DNA of 34,606 nt from Gamarada debralockiae (taxonomy: Eukaryota > Ascomycota > Leotiomycetes > Helotiales > Hyphodiscaceae). Below the pieces are notes generated by a model. The model had not been told where the DNA came from. It was given only the letters and a program-made list of their open reading frames with translations, and searched no databases. Positions 1-11,324 of the stretch are shown here, in pieces; within the stretch, counting starts at the first letter, position 1, and each line of letters opens with the position of its first letter. A program made the position numbers and the translations under genes. The stretch covers positions 1 through 34,606 of the forward strand of contig NXFV01000545.1 in NCBI GenBank assembly GCA_002803225.1. The letters run 5' to 3'.

Positions 1-1583
1 ATTTTGCCTTTAAATTAAGTGATTGATTTATTGATTTAACTTGCCTGCGAAAGAGTTGAAAATCATATTTTCAAAGTGGAGTGATATGGCTATACTTATA
101 AGATTGGGGTACGTAGAGCTATTAAATATAGGCCGGAGCAGAAGCCGATTTTGCTAGTAACTGTAAGGAGATTCAGGTCGATCACGTCATATTGACTGAA
201 ATTTAGGAGGTGAAAAAAGGGATTAGGACATTGGATCTAACTATTTTCTACCCATCTCCATATACCGGTAATCTGTCGTTGATGTATTTTCTGGGAATTT
301 GCAGGCGTTATGGGCTGTTCTCTTTGACGGTATTCTTCTAGAACATAAGCTCTTTTCTTTGGGGATTGCTGGGACATGATATAAAGCACCTTCTTCCCAA
401 ATATATTCACTCAAATGGAGTCCGTATTATGTCTCCTGAAGTGAAAGGCGGCAGGACTGTTAGCAACAAGAGGCACTTCGAGACTCAATATCGAATCGGC
501 AGAGATATCGGCAAGGATTATTGAAGCCCAGGCAGAAAGCTTATGAAAAAGAAGAGAAAGGAGAGATGAGTGCCGATGAGAATGAATAGGCTTGCTCCCT
601 CAAAGAAAACCATTTCAATGTTCCTGCTCAGGGGATTACGCATAGAAGATGTTTAAATCGTAAGTCCTCTTCCATCACCTAATTTCTTCCCTTCACATAC
701 TGAAAGAAATAGAATTAAAGGAGAAGGACCCAGAGACGAGGCTCAGGTAGCCTAGTACGCTGCTCGATTGGACCCACACTACTCGCGGTGTATGATGTTG
801 TTGACCAGTCCGGCAATAGCACAGTATGCCCGAGACAGTGCATTTTCACATTTTACAAATCCATACTTCACTTCAGCCCTAACATCCATCTATCTCAAAT
901 CTCTTGGCAACCTCTCATTTTTGCGACGGGCCATCGTCTCCTCCGCGACTGTTTCGCCCAAGGGGACATCCTAGCATCATCCGGCCATGTTTCGGTGGCT
1001 CAGAATTTGAGAGGCTACTTAGCCGAAACTCTGTGTAGCTAACAAGAGCTTTTTAAACGACGCGTTTGTGTTTGATTTTGGGGCGCCATGATCCTGCGGG
1101 ACTGGGTATTGTGAAAGATGCAGCTGAAAGTCATGTCTGGTAAGTCATTTCTGACTTCGCATATGGCTCTGGTAATGCCTCCAGAAATGGCGGTTTGTCA
1201 TACAGGCTGGCGAAATGGATCTCAGCCTTTAACTCCCGATGACCTGCAGCTGTTGTAGTCGTCATTCGAAACGAAGCAAAGACAAGCTCGTAAATTTATC
1301 CATTGAAAAGAATTACAGCGAATTCTTGCAAAATAATCATGCCATGATTCTCTAGCTCATTGGTGACCATCGCAGCCACGGCTGTAAAGCTGATTTTCAT
1401 TCTCCGCTACTACCGACGTGTTATACGTTCTGCCCCTATACTGACATATAAGCACATAGAACTCTCTAGTTACTCCTAGGTCCCAAATATTCCTTTAATA
1501 TTCTTTATCTTCTAGAAACCCAACTTGAATCTCGAATTTGCTGCATAAATTGCCTCCAAAACACCCTCCATCTTCAGGACACG
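1..1583. other. gene-poor left flank
   Basis: I see no supportable gene here. The two overlapping plus-strand open frames between about 768 and 1042 are short, mutually overlapping, resemble no family I know, and the longer one opens with GTG rather than ATG. The sequence is AT-rich with scattered stops in all frames. A single GCTCAGG occurs near 743, but not in an array. The last 80 bases lead into the decayed secreted-protein gene and contain no ATG in its frame. Confidence 0.5.
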
Positions 1584-2772
1584 GTGTTCACCTGCGCTCT
1601 CCTATACTTTTCCCTCCTCTTTGGGCTCATTTGTCGCTCATCGGCATTTGAGAAGCGCGCGAACAGCACGGCCGCATGCACCAGCAACAACTGCCTGAGA
1701 CCCGTCTCATCTGCTGGTGGTACAGGAAGTGTCGATTGCTCAAGATTTGAACTTGCTGTCGCAACACCTCACACGAGCTGAATAGAAAAGACCTAGACAG
1801 ACCAGATTGTTCTTTTAATATCGGAGGCTAACGTAATAATTTTCGTCAAACTCAACATTTACTGTTATAACTGTCACTGTGACAGGGATTGAGACAATCT
1901 GGATTCCACCATCTCATACGTCGTTTGGGAGCCCTCTCAAACCTCTGTCCAATCCGTCACGCTCAGCCTTGTCAATACCATGCCCGTACCTAATACTACG
2001 CTTGATGTCAAACGGGATATCATCCCAAAAGCTACTTCTGCTACTATACCTGCATATGCTTCGGCATGCTCATCCTCGACGGCTTATGCATCAGCCTACT
2101 CTTGTATTGGCGTGAATGTCACTCCTCCGGTAAGCGAGCTCCATTCCCATGGACTACTTGTGAGCAGTAATCTCACATTCTGATCTAGGTAATCTCTATC
2201 GTCACTACTACCGTGACAAATAGTATTCCTACGGCCACTGTAACTTCGACTGCAACCTTCACTCGTGAGGGTAAGTTCTCTTTGAGAACCTCTCTCTCTC
2301 TCTCTCTTTTTACACATTTAAAAGTTCGAAACACTGATAATATTATGTGCTTGGCAGTTTGCGGGCCCGAAAACAACTACGGTTTCATTTATAGTGAAGT
2401 CGCGATAACAACAACAACCCCAATATATCCGCACGCCCAGGTCCTACCCCTGGCAGTTACGATCCCCTCGCCCTTTTCTGTGAATGGACTCTCAATCATC
2501 ATGATTGCTGTGCCGCGTGTTACACTGGTATCAACGGCTGCTACGCTTATGGGATGGATCTAGTCAGGGATGAGGGAATTTGTCAATGGACAATCTTGAA
2601 CACCGGCGGCAACCTTGCTACCTTGCCTATCTATAATATTGGTGAAAATACTACATTGACTCCGGGCAGCCCACATTGTCCTAATGGAAATACATGGGTA
2701 ATCGAGACGCAGCCTGGGAACTCCGTTGGCGTCGGGCCATGTGCTCATCGGTGGCTGGATACTGCGTATTGA
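1584..2772 (+). pseudogene. decayed small secreted Cys-rich glycoprotein gene
   Basis: This looks like one of the Pezizomycotina extracellular proteins with an N-terminal signal peptide, a CTSNNCLR motif, Thr/Val-rich stretches and a C-terminal Cys-rich domain (DCCAACY, then GCYAYG, then a final CAHRWLDTAY). Such proteins are secreted; their function is mostly unknown. The hydrophobic leader (FTCALLYFSLLFGLI) is clear, but its first codon is GTG at 1584 and no in-frame ATG lies in the preceding 80 bases. The first coding piece then stops at 1779-1781. The middle pieces lie in different frames. Two normal introns are visible, donor GTAAGC near 2130 to acceptor TAG near 2188, and 2271-2357. After the CGPENNYGF segment the frame must slip by one near 2380-2420, beside an ACAACAACAACC run, to reach the Cys-rich end. 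The missing start plus two or three frame breaks argue for a pseudogene. A poor assembly or unseen splicing is the alternative. Confidence 0.55.
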
Positions 2773-4000
2773 TCTTTCGACAAAGAGACTTGGAAGAGTT
2801 ACAGATTGGTAGTTTTAGAAACTGATATTTGCTGATGAGCTGGGAGTTGTTTCATGATTTTCCCTAATTATTTTCTTTGAAACTGAGATTCAAGCGGGAA
2901 CAATGCAATTTGAGGGCCTTCATTAAAGGAGAAGTACTTAAATAGTAGCTGGCCATATATTCCTTCCTGTTGGACTTTGCTCGTGATAACCTCTTTGGCT
3001 GATTTCATGGGCTCGATTTGTTGCATTTATGTGTTTGCTCAAGCTGGCTGCAATACTTTGAGACGAGAGCATGACCTTTTGCTAACTTAGAATGGATGCT
3101 TTGAAGCATGGCGAATTGCCAACCTAGAATGGGACTTAGAATCATAGATTGGCACACAACGATCTGACTTGACCTCTATTCAGGCAGCATTCCACACATT
3201 GAGGCAGAAGCATACTCTCTGCCCCGTCACTCTATCAGCGCAACAAACTCAACGATTGGCCGGATTTAGGCAGGCGCCGCCACCACAGCCGAGTGGCCCT
3301 TCTCGATATACCTTTCTCGTCAGCGGATTTCTAGACAGACCGAAGACCATGACTATTCCTCCACAGTTGGGTGCGAATATGGACAGCCAGATTGCAATTT
3401 GGGAGGCTCAAGCTATGGAATTGTTGATTGTAAATGCAATCAGTGACAAGGAATGTGTAGAGATGAGAAGATTAGATGTTTCTCGGGCTCCATCTGCAAA
3501 TGACCCGAGTAGATGCGTTATATGCTACAGGTACATGGCTTAGAAGACTCACTGCGTTCTTGTTAGGAATCCTGGTGGGCCTGTGGTGGTCCGTTGGGCT
3601 GCAAGATCAATTCAAGCAACACCGGGAATAAGACATATTATGTACTGGATTAGGGATTTGAGTTCTTGCATGTAGACAAAAAAAGTACATCAATTGCTCA
3701 ACCTTTAACTGCAATTCATTGCAAAATTTGGATCCCCAAGTTCGACTAAGCACATTAATTGCCATAATCGTCTGATATCGGAATTAGATTTTCTGCCACA
3801 CCGTCCTAAACTCATAGAAATCGTCTACCTTCTCTTTCGTCCGCTACTTTTATGACCATAGTCAATCGGGCTATTACATTTCATTAGGTTTACAGACTAC
3901 GGAATCTCGGAGACCTTGAGTGCCATATACAAACAAGAGTATAAAAAAAGGAGTTGAAAGAATACCCAGGAGAGATTTCGAGGATGGAAAATGGGACTCA
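2773..4000. other. intergenic, one doubtful open frame
   Basis: I see nothing well supported. A plus-strand open frame at 3169-3543 (124 codons) begins with TTG. Its first ATG, near 3349, gives only 64 residues ending in RCVICYRYMA, with no family I recognise. It could be the tail of a lost gene. The rest is AT-rich with stops in all frames. Confidence 0.4.
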
Positions 4001-4309
4001 TCAGCAAAGGAGATGACCTTTACCGTTTCTTCGGGGCAGATGTTTTCTTTCTCTGCAGGGTGACTGTAGGTTGGCTATACTATTCTGTGTATCTGGATGT
4101 TCGACCCCTTTCACCCGCTTTTCTGTCCGTATCACTTGCAAAAACAACTTCCATTGCTCTACGTTCTTGTGTATTGAGGCGAGGTTATCCATGACTCTTA
4201 GAGTGTGTGGATTCCCTTTTCTGACCGCCCTTTCACAGCCAGCTATTGCGTCTTGAAGTATCTCTCCCGCCTCGTCATACTCTTTCAAGTCTTCCAATAT
4301 TAGCGCCAC
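4001..4309 (-). pseudogene. TPR-repeat fragment (NLR or kinesin-light-chain type)
   Basis: The minus strand encodes about 85 residues of the tetratricopeptide type found in fungal NLR and kinesin-light-chain-like proteins. One repeat carries GNPHTLRVMDNLASI and the next GVEHPDTQNSIANL, matching the G-x-EHPDTL-x(3)-NLA signature. The frame opens with GTG, not ATG, upstream codons carry stops, and there is no NB-ARC or effector part nearby. After the second repeat the sequence turns into non-TPR residues and ends. It is best read as a leftover of a larger TPR protein. The intact NLR at 20-24 kb has the same repeat class, but the two are not close enough by eye to call one a copy of the other. 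Confidence 0.6.
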
Positions 4310-4440
4310 GTGTCGTAATCTATTCTCTTAGTCCAAAGGATCCTGTTGCGAGGTCATAATTGTAGAATGTGAAAGCAGCTTGACATTTAGAGAGTAGTGG
4401 TCCAAGGGCTCTATATACAGTGTAGTGACTCATACCCTAG

Positions 4441-4738
4441 GCAATAGGGCCAAGGGGTCATGACTCAGATGTCACGTTCCAACAGATCCTCCAACTCTGT
4501 CTTTAAATGCTCCGGCACTCGACTGTTTGACTTTCTCAAGATTTCGTATTCGCTTTTTCCAACAAACTTCCCTGGAAAATTTTCCCAGTCTTAACAAGCA
4601 GAAAATTACGTAGGAAGGTTGTTATACCACGGGAATGTCTCCTCTTCCTAACCCTATGTCTCACGTGAGCAGCGCCGCCTTTGCTCAGGCTCTGCTCAGG
4701 ACCCGCTCAGCTTCAGCTCAGGTTTACTCAGGCCTGCT
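4441..4738 (+). repeat. phased GCTCAGG repeat family, copy A
   Basis: The heptamer GCTCAGG (or a one-base variant) starts at 4683, 4694, 4705, 4716 and 4726, so the spacing is 11, 11, 11, 10 bp. About 215 bp upstream (4441-4467) is CAATAGGGCCAAGGGGTCATG. This resembles a block placed before the array in copy C (CAATAGGGGGCCAAAATGG, minus strand) and more weakly in copy B. Copies A and C share an identical 19-mer, TGCTCAGGCTCTGCTCAGG. No coding potential is evident. It may be a terminal or subterminal part of a non-autonomous transposon, but I see no terminal inverted repeat or target-site duplication. Confidence 0.55.
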
Positions 4739-5339
4739 AACCCTATTCACACGCTTACGAGAAATTATTAATTTTTAAGAAGAGTCCTGAAAAGGCCTCT
4801 CCTCCCCTAGCTGTGGATCCCAAATATCCCTGCCTAATCTAAATTAGCCTGTGCTTCTTTCCTCTCCGAGCTTCTCACCTATCTTCTATTTTCACCTTAT
4901 ACAACGGAGAGGCACATCTCCTACTATCGAGTTTAACTTTCCTTTTCTGAATTCCGCTTTGACGTCAAGACCTTGCTCTGTATGGAAATGTCTCCATTCT
5001 TTCAAGAAAGTTGCCAAACTCGTCTAAGGTGCCTTCATACTCTGACTCTAATTTTTTCGCCCTGCGTGTAGAAGAACCTACCACATACGTTTACGGAAAC
5101 GCAGAGGGCTCTAGCCTTAAATTACAACAGATCCTGACAGGAGACTCTTGCCCCCTACAGTAAAATAAGAGCTTGTGCCATTGTTTAGCGTTCACATTGA
5201 CTGGAAGAAGTCACAATCTATTAGGGAGGTTCTTCAGCCACGTATGCGTCAATAAATGACATGGACCGGAAGCGTTCCAAAAGGTTTTGGGCCATTTTCC
5301 AGCTGGGTTTGGGCAAACCGGTGACGCAAATTCTTACTA
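4739..5339. other. intergenic
   Basis: This AT-rich stretch separates the phased repeat from the VCBS scrap. Possible, very decayed coding sequence directly upstream of 5340 may belong to the same VCBS protein, but stops in all frames prevent a claim. Confidence 0.4.
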
Positions 5340-5700
5340 CTATAGCCAGATTTGAGAGGGGATGGTAGAGTAGAGTATCTTTGGGTGGGTCAGAATGGAG
5401 CCGTAACAGCATTCTTGAATCTTGGCTCGCCGTGTGTCCAGGAGACGGAGCAAGGCGCGGTAGTTCAATGGTTACCTAAAGAGTCATCGCAACAGGTTTT
5501 AGAGTCGCCTGACAAGAAATTGAATTTGCGGTATTTCCCTTGAGGAATGGTACCGAAATACCGAATCTCGGCCATGACTTGAACGGGGATGGGCGCGCGG
5601 AGTATTTATGGGTTCATCCCAATGGATCAGTAGAAGTGCGGTTGAAATTTAAGGGCACCAATGATGGCCCCGATGCCACCCAAGTGCTTTTAGGTTTTTT
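5340..5700 (+). pseudogene. VCBS/FG-GAP repeat protein fragment
   Basis: Two consecutive units of the fungal FG-GAP/VCBS type are readable. The first is GDGRVEYLWVGQNGAVTAFL near 5355 in one frame. The second is HDLNGDGRAEYLWVHPNGSV near 5571 in another. In intact fungal proteins this D-x-NGDGR-x-(E/D)YLWV motif recurs about every 50-60 residues as a calcium-binding beta-propeller blade, often behind a secreted hydrolase domain. Here the first frame ends with TGA at 5541, the second needs a frame change, and no catalytic domain or signal peptide is present upstream. I call it a broken remnant. Confidence 0.65.
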
Positions 5701-6063
5701 GAAGCTATGTAGAGCAGATTGGGCAGTGATACTAGTCTACACATCACGTATTTCACAAGTAATCACAATTTCGCCTCTGCCGCCGACTAGTGCTCAAAAC
5801 AATAGTATTCCAAGTGACAGTGAGTAATACTGGGATATTAGGTTCAATATCTAGGGTACTGAAATAGGTAAATTTAATTGAGGAATCTAAACAGAACAAT
5901 GTTTGTTCGATCACATCAAACATATAGCGATGACCATGGACTTGGGAAGACTCTAGCTACTCAGCAGATACCCGATCGATCTGTTGCCCATAGCTACCCC
6001 AACTTCGGAAATTCAATCTATGCTAGACAGCTAACTATTCTTCTTGGGTGTTTCGCAAAGAGA

Positions 6064-7901
6064 CTACTTAGTCTTGCACATTCTCCCATCCTCAGCTACA
6101 GTCCAAACCTCGCTCCCCACAGCTTTGGTAGCATAAAACAGATGGTGTGGATCCCACTTATTCTTAATCGCCCACAATTTCTCATAATTGACCCCAAAGA
6201 AGTCATCCTGCCAATTTGGTTGTCTGAAATCAGCTTCATTGATGTACGCTCCACTTCCGGGCGTCACGGCCTCAAGTTGAGGAATGTATTCGTAAGTCAT
6301 TCTGTCTTGTAGCGCGATCATTTCGGGCCAAGGCGCTGTAAAATTCCATGGCGTACTTAAGAGTGCGTGGACGAGTGCTTCGCGCCAGGCTGGGAGGACG
6401 GCATTTGAGACTCCCGATGTGATGGCAGGAGAAGAGACATTAAGGGCTACACCGGCGTACATGCAACCATTCTCGGTAATGTTGCGGATGGCAGCCATGA
6501 ATGCCGTGAGATTATTTTCGATGGAAGAGCGAGGAATCAAACGGTCTCCGTATTGGGCGACACCGACCTGGATACTGCCGAAGGGGAGTGGGCCCAGATA
6601 CGTATTGTAATGATCGACGTAGTTTGCAGACTGTGAGTATGAGACGGTATACGTTATATTAAGGGCGTTGAGTGCCGAGAGGAAATCAGCCAAGATTGTT
6701 TTAACTTCAGTTGAAGTCTTCCCATATGCTGTCAGAGCGAAAATTTCAAAGGAGGTATTGCTTAAGAAGTATACGACCATAGCACCGGCATCAATAATTG
6801 CTGAAAGCGAGGCGTGAAAAGCTCCGACGCCTTCATAGAACGTATCTGTCGTCGTCGATGAAGATAAGAACGTCAGCGAAGCGCCACCGACAATATTATC
6901 AGGATGCGCTTTTGATGTAAGAGATAACACCACTCCATAGGTACCTCCTCCTCCACCACTCAATGCCCAATAAATGTCTGGATTCTCAAACCTTGAGGCT
7001 GTGATTAACTTTCCTTCTGCCGTTACGACCTCCCATGATAGGGTCTGATCAGCTCCAAGGCCAAAACTTGTACTGAGAGCGGAGTGGCCACCACCTTGGC
7101 TGTAGCCTCCCGCAATACCAACTGTCGGGCACTCACCTCCGACAATGACTAGTCCTTCGGCTTGCGCGGCATCCATTGCTTCATAGCCTTGTACCCCTGC
7201 TCCCATTTTGATTGCCTTTCCGTTGTAGTGCTCATCAGACCAGTTAAGAAACTCAATGTCTTTGAGATGATGAGTCCAGACAGATAAGGCTCCAGCTCCA
7301 GTGGACTTGCCAAGATAGCTAGAAAATGTGTCATTAATTCTTACTCCTTTTATTTGAGAATGAAAACGTAGAATGCATACTCGTGGCCGGTATTTCGTAT
7401 CACAAAACGTATGTTATGCTCATGGGCAAATCCAACAGCCGCAGCAACTTCGTTTGCCGCGTTGAAGGTGGAGAGATTTACTGCATAATTGACATAGTTC
7501 CCAAGTAAACAGGGCCTAGCTTCCGGCTGGAAGGGGTCACAGCTTTGGTTTGCGAAGAATGGGGCCATGACCGAAGACGACGAGTTCATACTAGAAACAG
7601 AATCAATCTTACACGGTTCACAAAACTAGAATAAGGCTCACTGAAGCTGTACGTCAATCCAAAGACTCTGTAAAATGACGCACTCGGTCGCATTATATAC
7701 CGGGTCGTGACAAGGTGATCCCAAAGGAATAGTAGCAACGAGTCGGCCACCAACTGTTGCATTGAGACTGTCCCAAGCCGATCGTGATGGCCAGCAGGTT
7801 TCGCCTGGGAAGCAACGACATGAAGCTGATTGAGAGGCGGTGGAAGTTGATGCAGCTATTGGAGCTGTTGCACAGGCGTAGACAAAGGTGGAGAGTTTCA
7901 T
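6064..7901 (-). CDS. secreted FAD-linked oxidoreductase, BBE family
   Basis: Three exons on the minus strand, 7901-7642, 7590-7381 and 7318-6064, with introns of 51 and 62 bp (GTGAGC..CTAG and GTATGC..CTAG), give 574 residues. ATG at 7901 opens a hydrophobic signal peptide, so the enzyme is probably secreted. The FAD-binding fold (FAD_binding_4) carries IRNTGHDYLG, with the flavin-linking His about residue 156. The second attachment motif GGECPTVGIAGGYSQGGGHS has Cys about residue 220, so a bicovalently bound FAD is expected. The C-terminal berberine-bridge (BBE) domain is present, with YINEADF and NYEKLWAIKNKWDPHHLFY. Family members oxidise sugars, alcohols or secondary metabolites with O2; the substrate cannot be told from sequence. 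Both splice junctions fall within conserved motifs and restore them exactly, which supports the model. The gene is intact despite decayed neighbours. No biosynthetic partner lies next to it. Confidence 0.93.
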
Positions 7902-8760
7902 GGTTACTGACTTAAAAATTTCGGTACGTTAGGCTATGTATACAGTTACCATGAATCAACTGAAGAATGAAGAACAAGTCGAGAGCTCAAAGTCGTAAAC
8001 TCATCGCATGCGAAAAGAGAGTGGGAGGGGGGCGGGGAGCCGGGGATTGGGTGCATGTCAGCATGCATTCGTACCTCCGGGCCACATTTCAAGTGGTGTC
8101 TGTCCTAGGTCTTTGCAGATACGGTATGCTGGCCACGGCCTTCTCATGCAGATAGCGATGGAATTTTTGACGAATCATGCACTCATACGCTGACCCACAT
8201 TGGATTGTGCTGACCTTCTTGCAGATGGTCCTGAACAAGCAGATCTTCAGCAAAGTAAGATAATCCAGCCTAGTATCAAGGGGGACGTCTCCCAGCTAGG
8301 GCGGAATCGTTCCAGACCCCCAGCTCCCTGGCGCACACCTCTAAAATGTTCCCAGGCGTTTGAGGATGCCTATAGAACTCCTTCATCTCGGCAGCATGCG
8401 ATGCATCTCCCATAATACACGTCAACAGGATGTTAAATCACAAAAGACGACATTGAAAATATTATGTTCGCGGAGAGGAGGAGAGAATGCAAAAGGAGAA
8501 TATTCGACGTTGGCGCGGAAAGTTCAAGCAGCCGTTGCTATTTCAGGCATCAATTAGAATCTTTATTAGGCATGCATCAACTTTCCACAACGAAGCATCC
8601 GATGTTAAACAACCCGACATTCCTTCTCATTAATAAGTTCTTAGAATAAATTCTCTTAGTAGTATTTGTAGCGGCGCGGTCACGTTGGTATAAGGAGAGA
8701 CTCCAAGTTAATAGGTCGAAGTCCAAATAAGTGGATTGCCTATATACGAGGATCGAAAGC
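7902..8760. other. upstream region of the flavin oxidase gene
   Basis: This is probable promoter and 5' leader of the minus-strand oxidase. A G-rich run lies at about 8021-8047. Short plus-strand open frames here overlap one another and look random. No gene is supportable. Confidence 0.4.
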
Positions 8761-9150
8761 TAATCGTCGGCTCGCTTCCGTGGCACTCCTACGTCGCATT
8801 CGCTCCTAAGCAAATGCGTCGCGGTACCTTTTTGTTAGTAACTTACACACAAAATTACCCATTTGCTATGTACCTTACCAAAATGTACCCAAAAATAAAC
8901 GAATTTAGAGGTAATAAAAGCTCTAAATATTGTAAATTTAAGATACAACTTTATTTAACTTTAAGGGTAATATAGTAATATATTACTTAATAGTAAATAA
9001 TTAATTGTTTTGTGATAAAGAGCACTGATTTCCGCGGTTTTGAAGGTACCGAGTTCATAAAATTCAAGGCGGAATTTGCGTGACGCATTTGCTTCGCCGA
9101 CTAGGAGCAAATGCGACGTAGGAGTGCCCATCGAAGCGAGCCGACGATTA
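8761..9150. mobile_element. MITE with about 65 bp terminal inverted repeats
   Basis: The left arm from 8761 (TAATCGTCGGCTCGCTTC...) reappears inverted at the right end, finishing GAAGCGAGCCGACGATTA at 9150. The arms match over about 60 positions, including CACTCCTACGTCGCATT and AGCAAATGCGTC, with a few substitutions, a one-base gap and a 7-base insertion in the right arm. The core (about 8830-9040) is very AT-rich and non-coding. If the outermost TA is the target duplication, the element would be Tc1/mariner-like, 386 bp with ends ATCGTCGG. No transposase is present, so it would depend on a copy elsewhere. Confidence 0.82.
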
Positions 9151-9570
9151 AAGAGAGGAAGAGAAGAGAGAGTGTTAAACGAGTATATATAGGAGCGAGT
9201 CACGGATCGAGGAAATTCCCCAAGTTCTATAACCTAACGCTACCGTGGAGACGTTATGATAGAGCCATTGCACGTGACTGGAGCCGTTGATCTGGAGCTG
9301 TTGGAGCCGCAGGTCTAGAGCCATCACAGATTCAAGGGGACTGGCTTAGGTCTTTCCTTCGGCCAAGGATTTGGAAGATTCAACTTCGGCTCCCATGCTT
9401 CGGTTTGCACAGTCTGTGATAGCCGTGGGTGAATAACTTTGACCATTTAAGTCAACTGGCCAACGACACAAGAATTGATCGAAGATCAATTTTCTATTCT
9501 ACTCTAAATATAGGTTGGGCTGGATTTGGACTTACCACGTGAGCGTATCACGCAGCAAGTTCCGTTACAG

Positions 9571-9786
9571 TGGGAGCCAAAATGGCACCCATAGACAGGA
9601 AAGTGTAACCGGGCCCTAAGGGAGCCAAAAACGAGTCCCTCCGGGCTCTCGGTGTACTAAAATAGCTTTCTAATGCATGCTCAGACTTCCTTAGCGTGTG
9701 CTCAGGCCATGCTGAGGATTGCTCACCTTCAACTTAAGCTTGCTCACTCATAGCTCAGGCTAAAGCAGCAGCAGCTCAGGCTCAAA
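9571..9786 (+). repeat. phased GCTCAGG repeat family, copy B
   Basis: GCTCAGG or close variants start at 9679, 9700, 9711, 9721, 9742, 9753 and 9774. All steps are 10, 11 or 21 bp, so every occurrence falls on a 10.5 bp grid. Upstream at 9571-9585 is TGGGAGCCAAAATGG, related to the leading block of copy C, and GGGAGCCAAAA recurs near 9620. The array abuts the last readable codons of the minus-strand HET pseudogene. An alternative is that the array is a decayed repetitive C-terminus of that protein, since 21 bp is seven codons. Confidence 0.55.
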
Positions 9787-9789
9787 GGC

Positions 9790-11095
9790 GGAAATGGAAA
9801 ATGTCATGACAACATTCCAGTGTGAGATGTGCTGTTATTGATCGTAAAAGTTCTGGCCATTTTATCCCTCCATTCTTTGTCCGCTTGCCCTCTATAAGAG
9901 TAGCTGTAATCATGATAACAGCAAAATGATCCTTATATAGTCTAATGATCATAGGCTTTGAGACTTCTTGTAGAAGACAGACGAAGTCACCCTTCTAGAT
10001 GGATTTCGCCGAGGCCTGGGGAGTCCAACAAGTTCTCCATTTTGCCTGGCACCTTAACAACGTAGGTTTATTCGAAGGGATACCTACGATACCTACGTTC
10101 TGTGTGTTATCCCGTGCAATATCGCTTTCTACTGAGGACACCTGGCCAGAATACGGCCCTTGCTCTTGATTACTATCATCTTCCTATCGAACTAAGTCTC
10201 TACAAATGCCTCTTCACAGTGAAAGAACTTGACAAGTCGCTCAAAGAGTTCCTCCTATTGGACCTTATAGTCAGGGGATAAGCTAGCTGCGATAGGATTA
10301 TCAGCGCTCATGCCGAACAGGGAATACACTTTGTCATGAGGCACAGTAGCCTCATTGGTACAGTACATGTCTATCAACTCGCCTAGGGGGGCGTATATTT
10401 AGAGAGACACTACCTGACCAACTCTCCTGTTTAGGCCGAAGGATGGCTCCCCTTATCAGGTAGGTTACTGGTGGATCAGACTTTGTAAGTTTGGACAAGC
10501 TTCATAGGGCTTCAGTGAATCTAACGCTATGTATAACGCGTGTCTGTCAATCTCCATAGAGCTACACATAATTAGGACATGTTGAGCTATAGCAGCTCCC
10601 TGAAGTACAGTACCTAGATCACTTTTCAGTTACTTTTGCAGATATTATCAAGAGACTGCTCCTTTACCCAGATACACCGAAACCACAGTCGATTAAGTAA
10701 AGCAATAGTGGCTTACTAGATCATTATACCGTTTAAAGACCCTATAGGCCGCTTGTCTGCAGTAATACTTATTTCTTTGAGCACTTGATGCTATCGTCTG
10801 CCGTCTCTCCAAGCTAAACAATCGCACGGCTTGCTTACTATAGATCTCCGCCATGAGCCAAACCTGACAACCCTGCTCATTAAGATTTGCTTGGTCAATA
10901 CAAATAGCATTTACCTACATAATTCGTTCAATAGAGCGATCTCAAAAACGTGACAGCGCCGCGTAAAGGTTAACTATAATAGGCAAGTCATCCTTATTTA
11001 TAAAGATAGACCGAGGCTTGGCCTTATACATAGGATAAAGCACTCGTATAGATAGGTCCCCATGCCTGATTTCTGTAGGGAGTAGTTGAGTATTG
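9790..11095 (-). pseudogene. RIP-decayed HET-domain gene (B)
   Basis: Reading the minus strand through stops gives a clear HET domain from about 11060: ALSYV-stop-G, then PRSIFINKDDLP, NLYAALSRF, VNAICIDQANLNEQG and VWLMAEIYSK. It continues with ALL-type WFRCIWVKEQ near 10650, then DKVYSLFGMSADNP and SPDYKV near 10300, EELFERLVKF, and a tail with KGDFVCLLQEVSKPMIIRL near 9960. HET domains trigger heterokaryon-incompatibility cell death. Stops replace expected residues by C-to-T or G-to-A changes: TAA at 11026-11024 (W of the YVWG motif), TGA at 10944-10942 (R), TAG at 10917-10915 (W), 10257-10255 (W), 10194-10192 (W) and 9997-9995 (Q). Several frame slips also occur. The gene is dead. The domain order (HET, middle region, conserved C-terminal part) matches the common solo-HET protein class of about 600 residues. 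Confidence 0.85.
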
Positions 11096-11324
11096 TACAG
11101 GGGCAGTCTTATTTTCATGTAGCATTAGGCGAAACAAGCAAACACAGTCAAGCTCTGGCGAAAGCAAAGAATAAGCGTACTGAGACATGGCATACGACAT
11201 CGTATCCAGAAAACCGAGTCTCTGCGTGTTGGATAGTTGCGATGGGTGGTATAGTGAGCCTCGTGTTATCGTTCGGTCGGTGTTTCCTAAGCAGCCTTTA
11301 TGGTGTACGTTGTATCTTTGCGAT

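Noticed and set aside
5878..6312. 144-codon plus-strand open frame
   Set aside because: It overlaps the C-terminal BBE domain of the flavin oxidase on the other strand and has no family content.
9200..9560. GGAGC-rich stretch (GGAGCCGTTGATCTGGAGCTG) as another copy of the phased repeat
   Set aside because: The motif is not GCTCAGG and the spacing is irregular; only the array at 9679-9780 meets the pattern.
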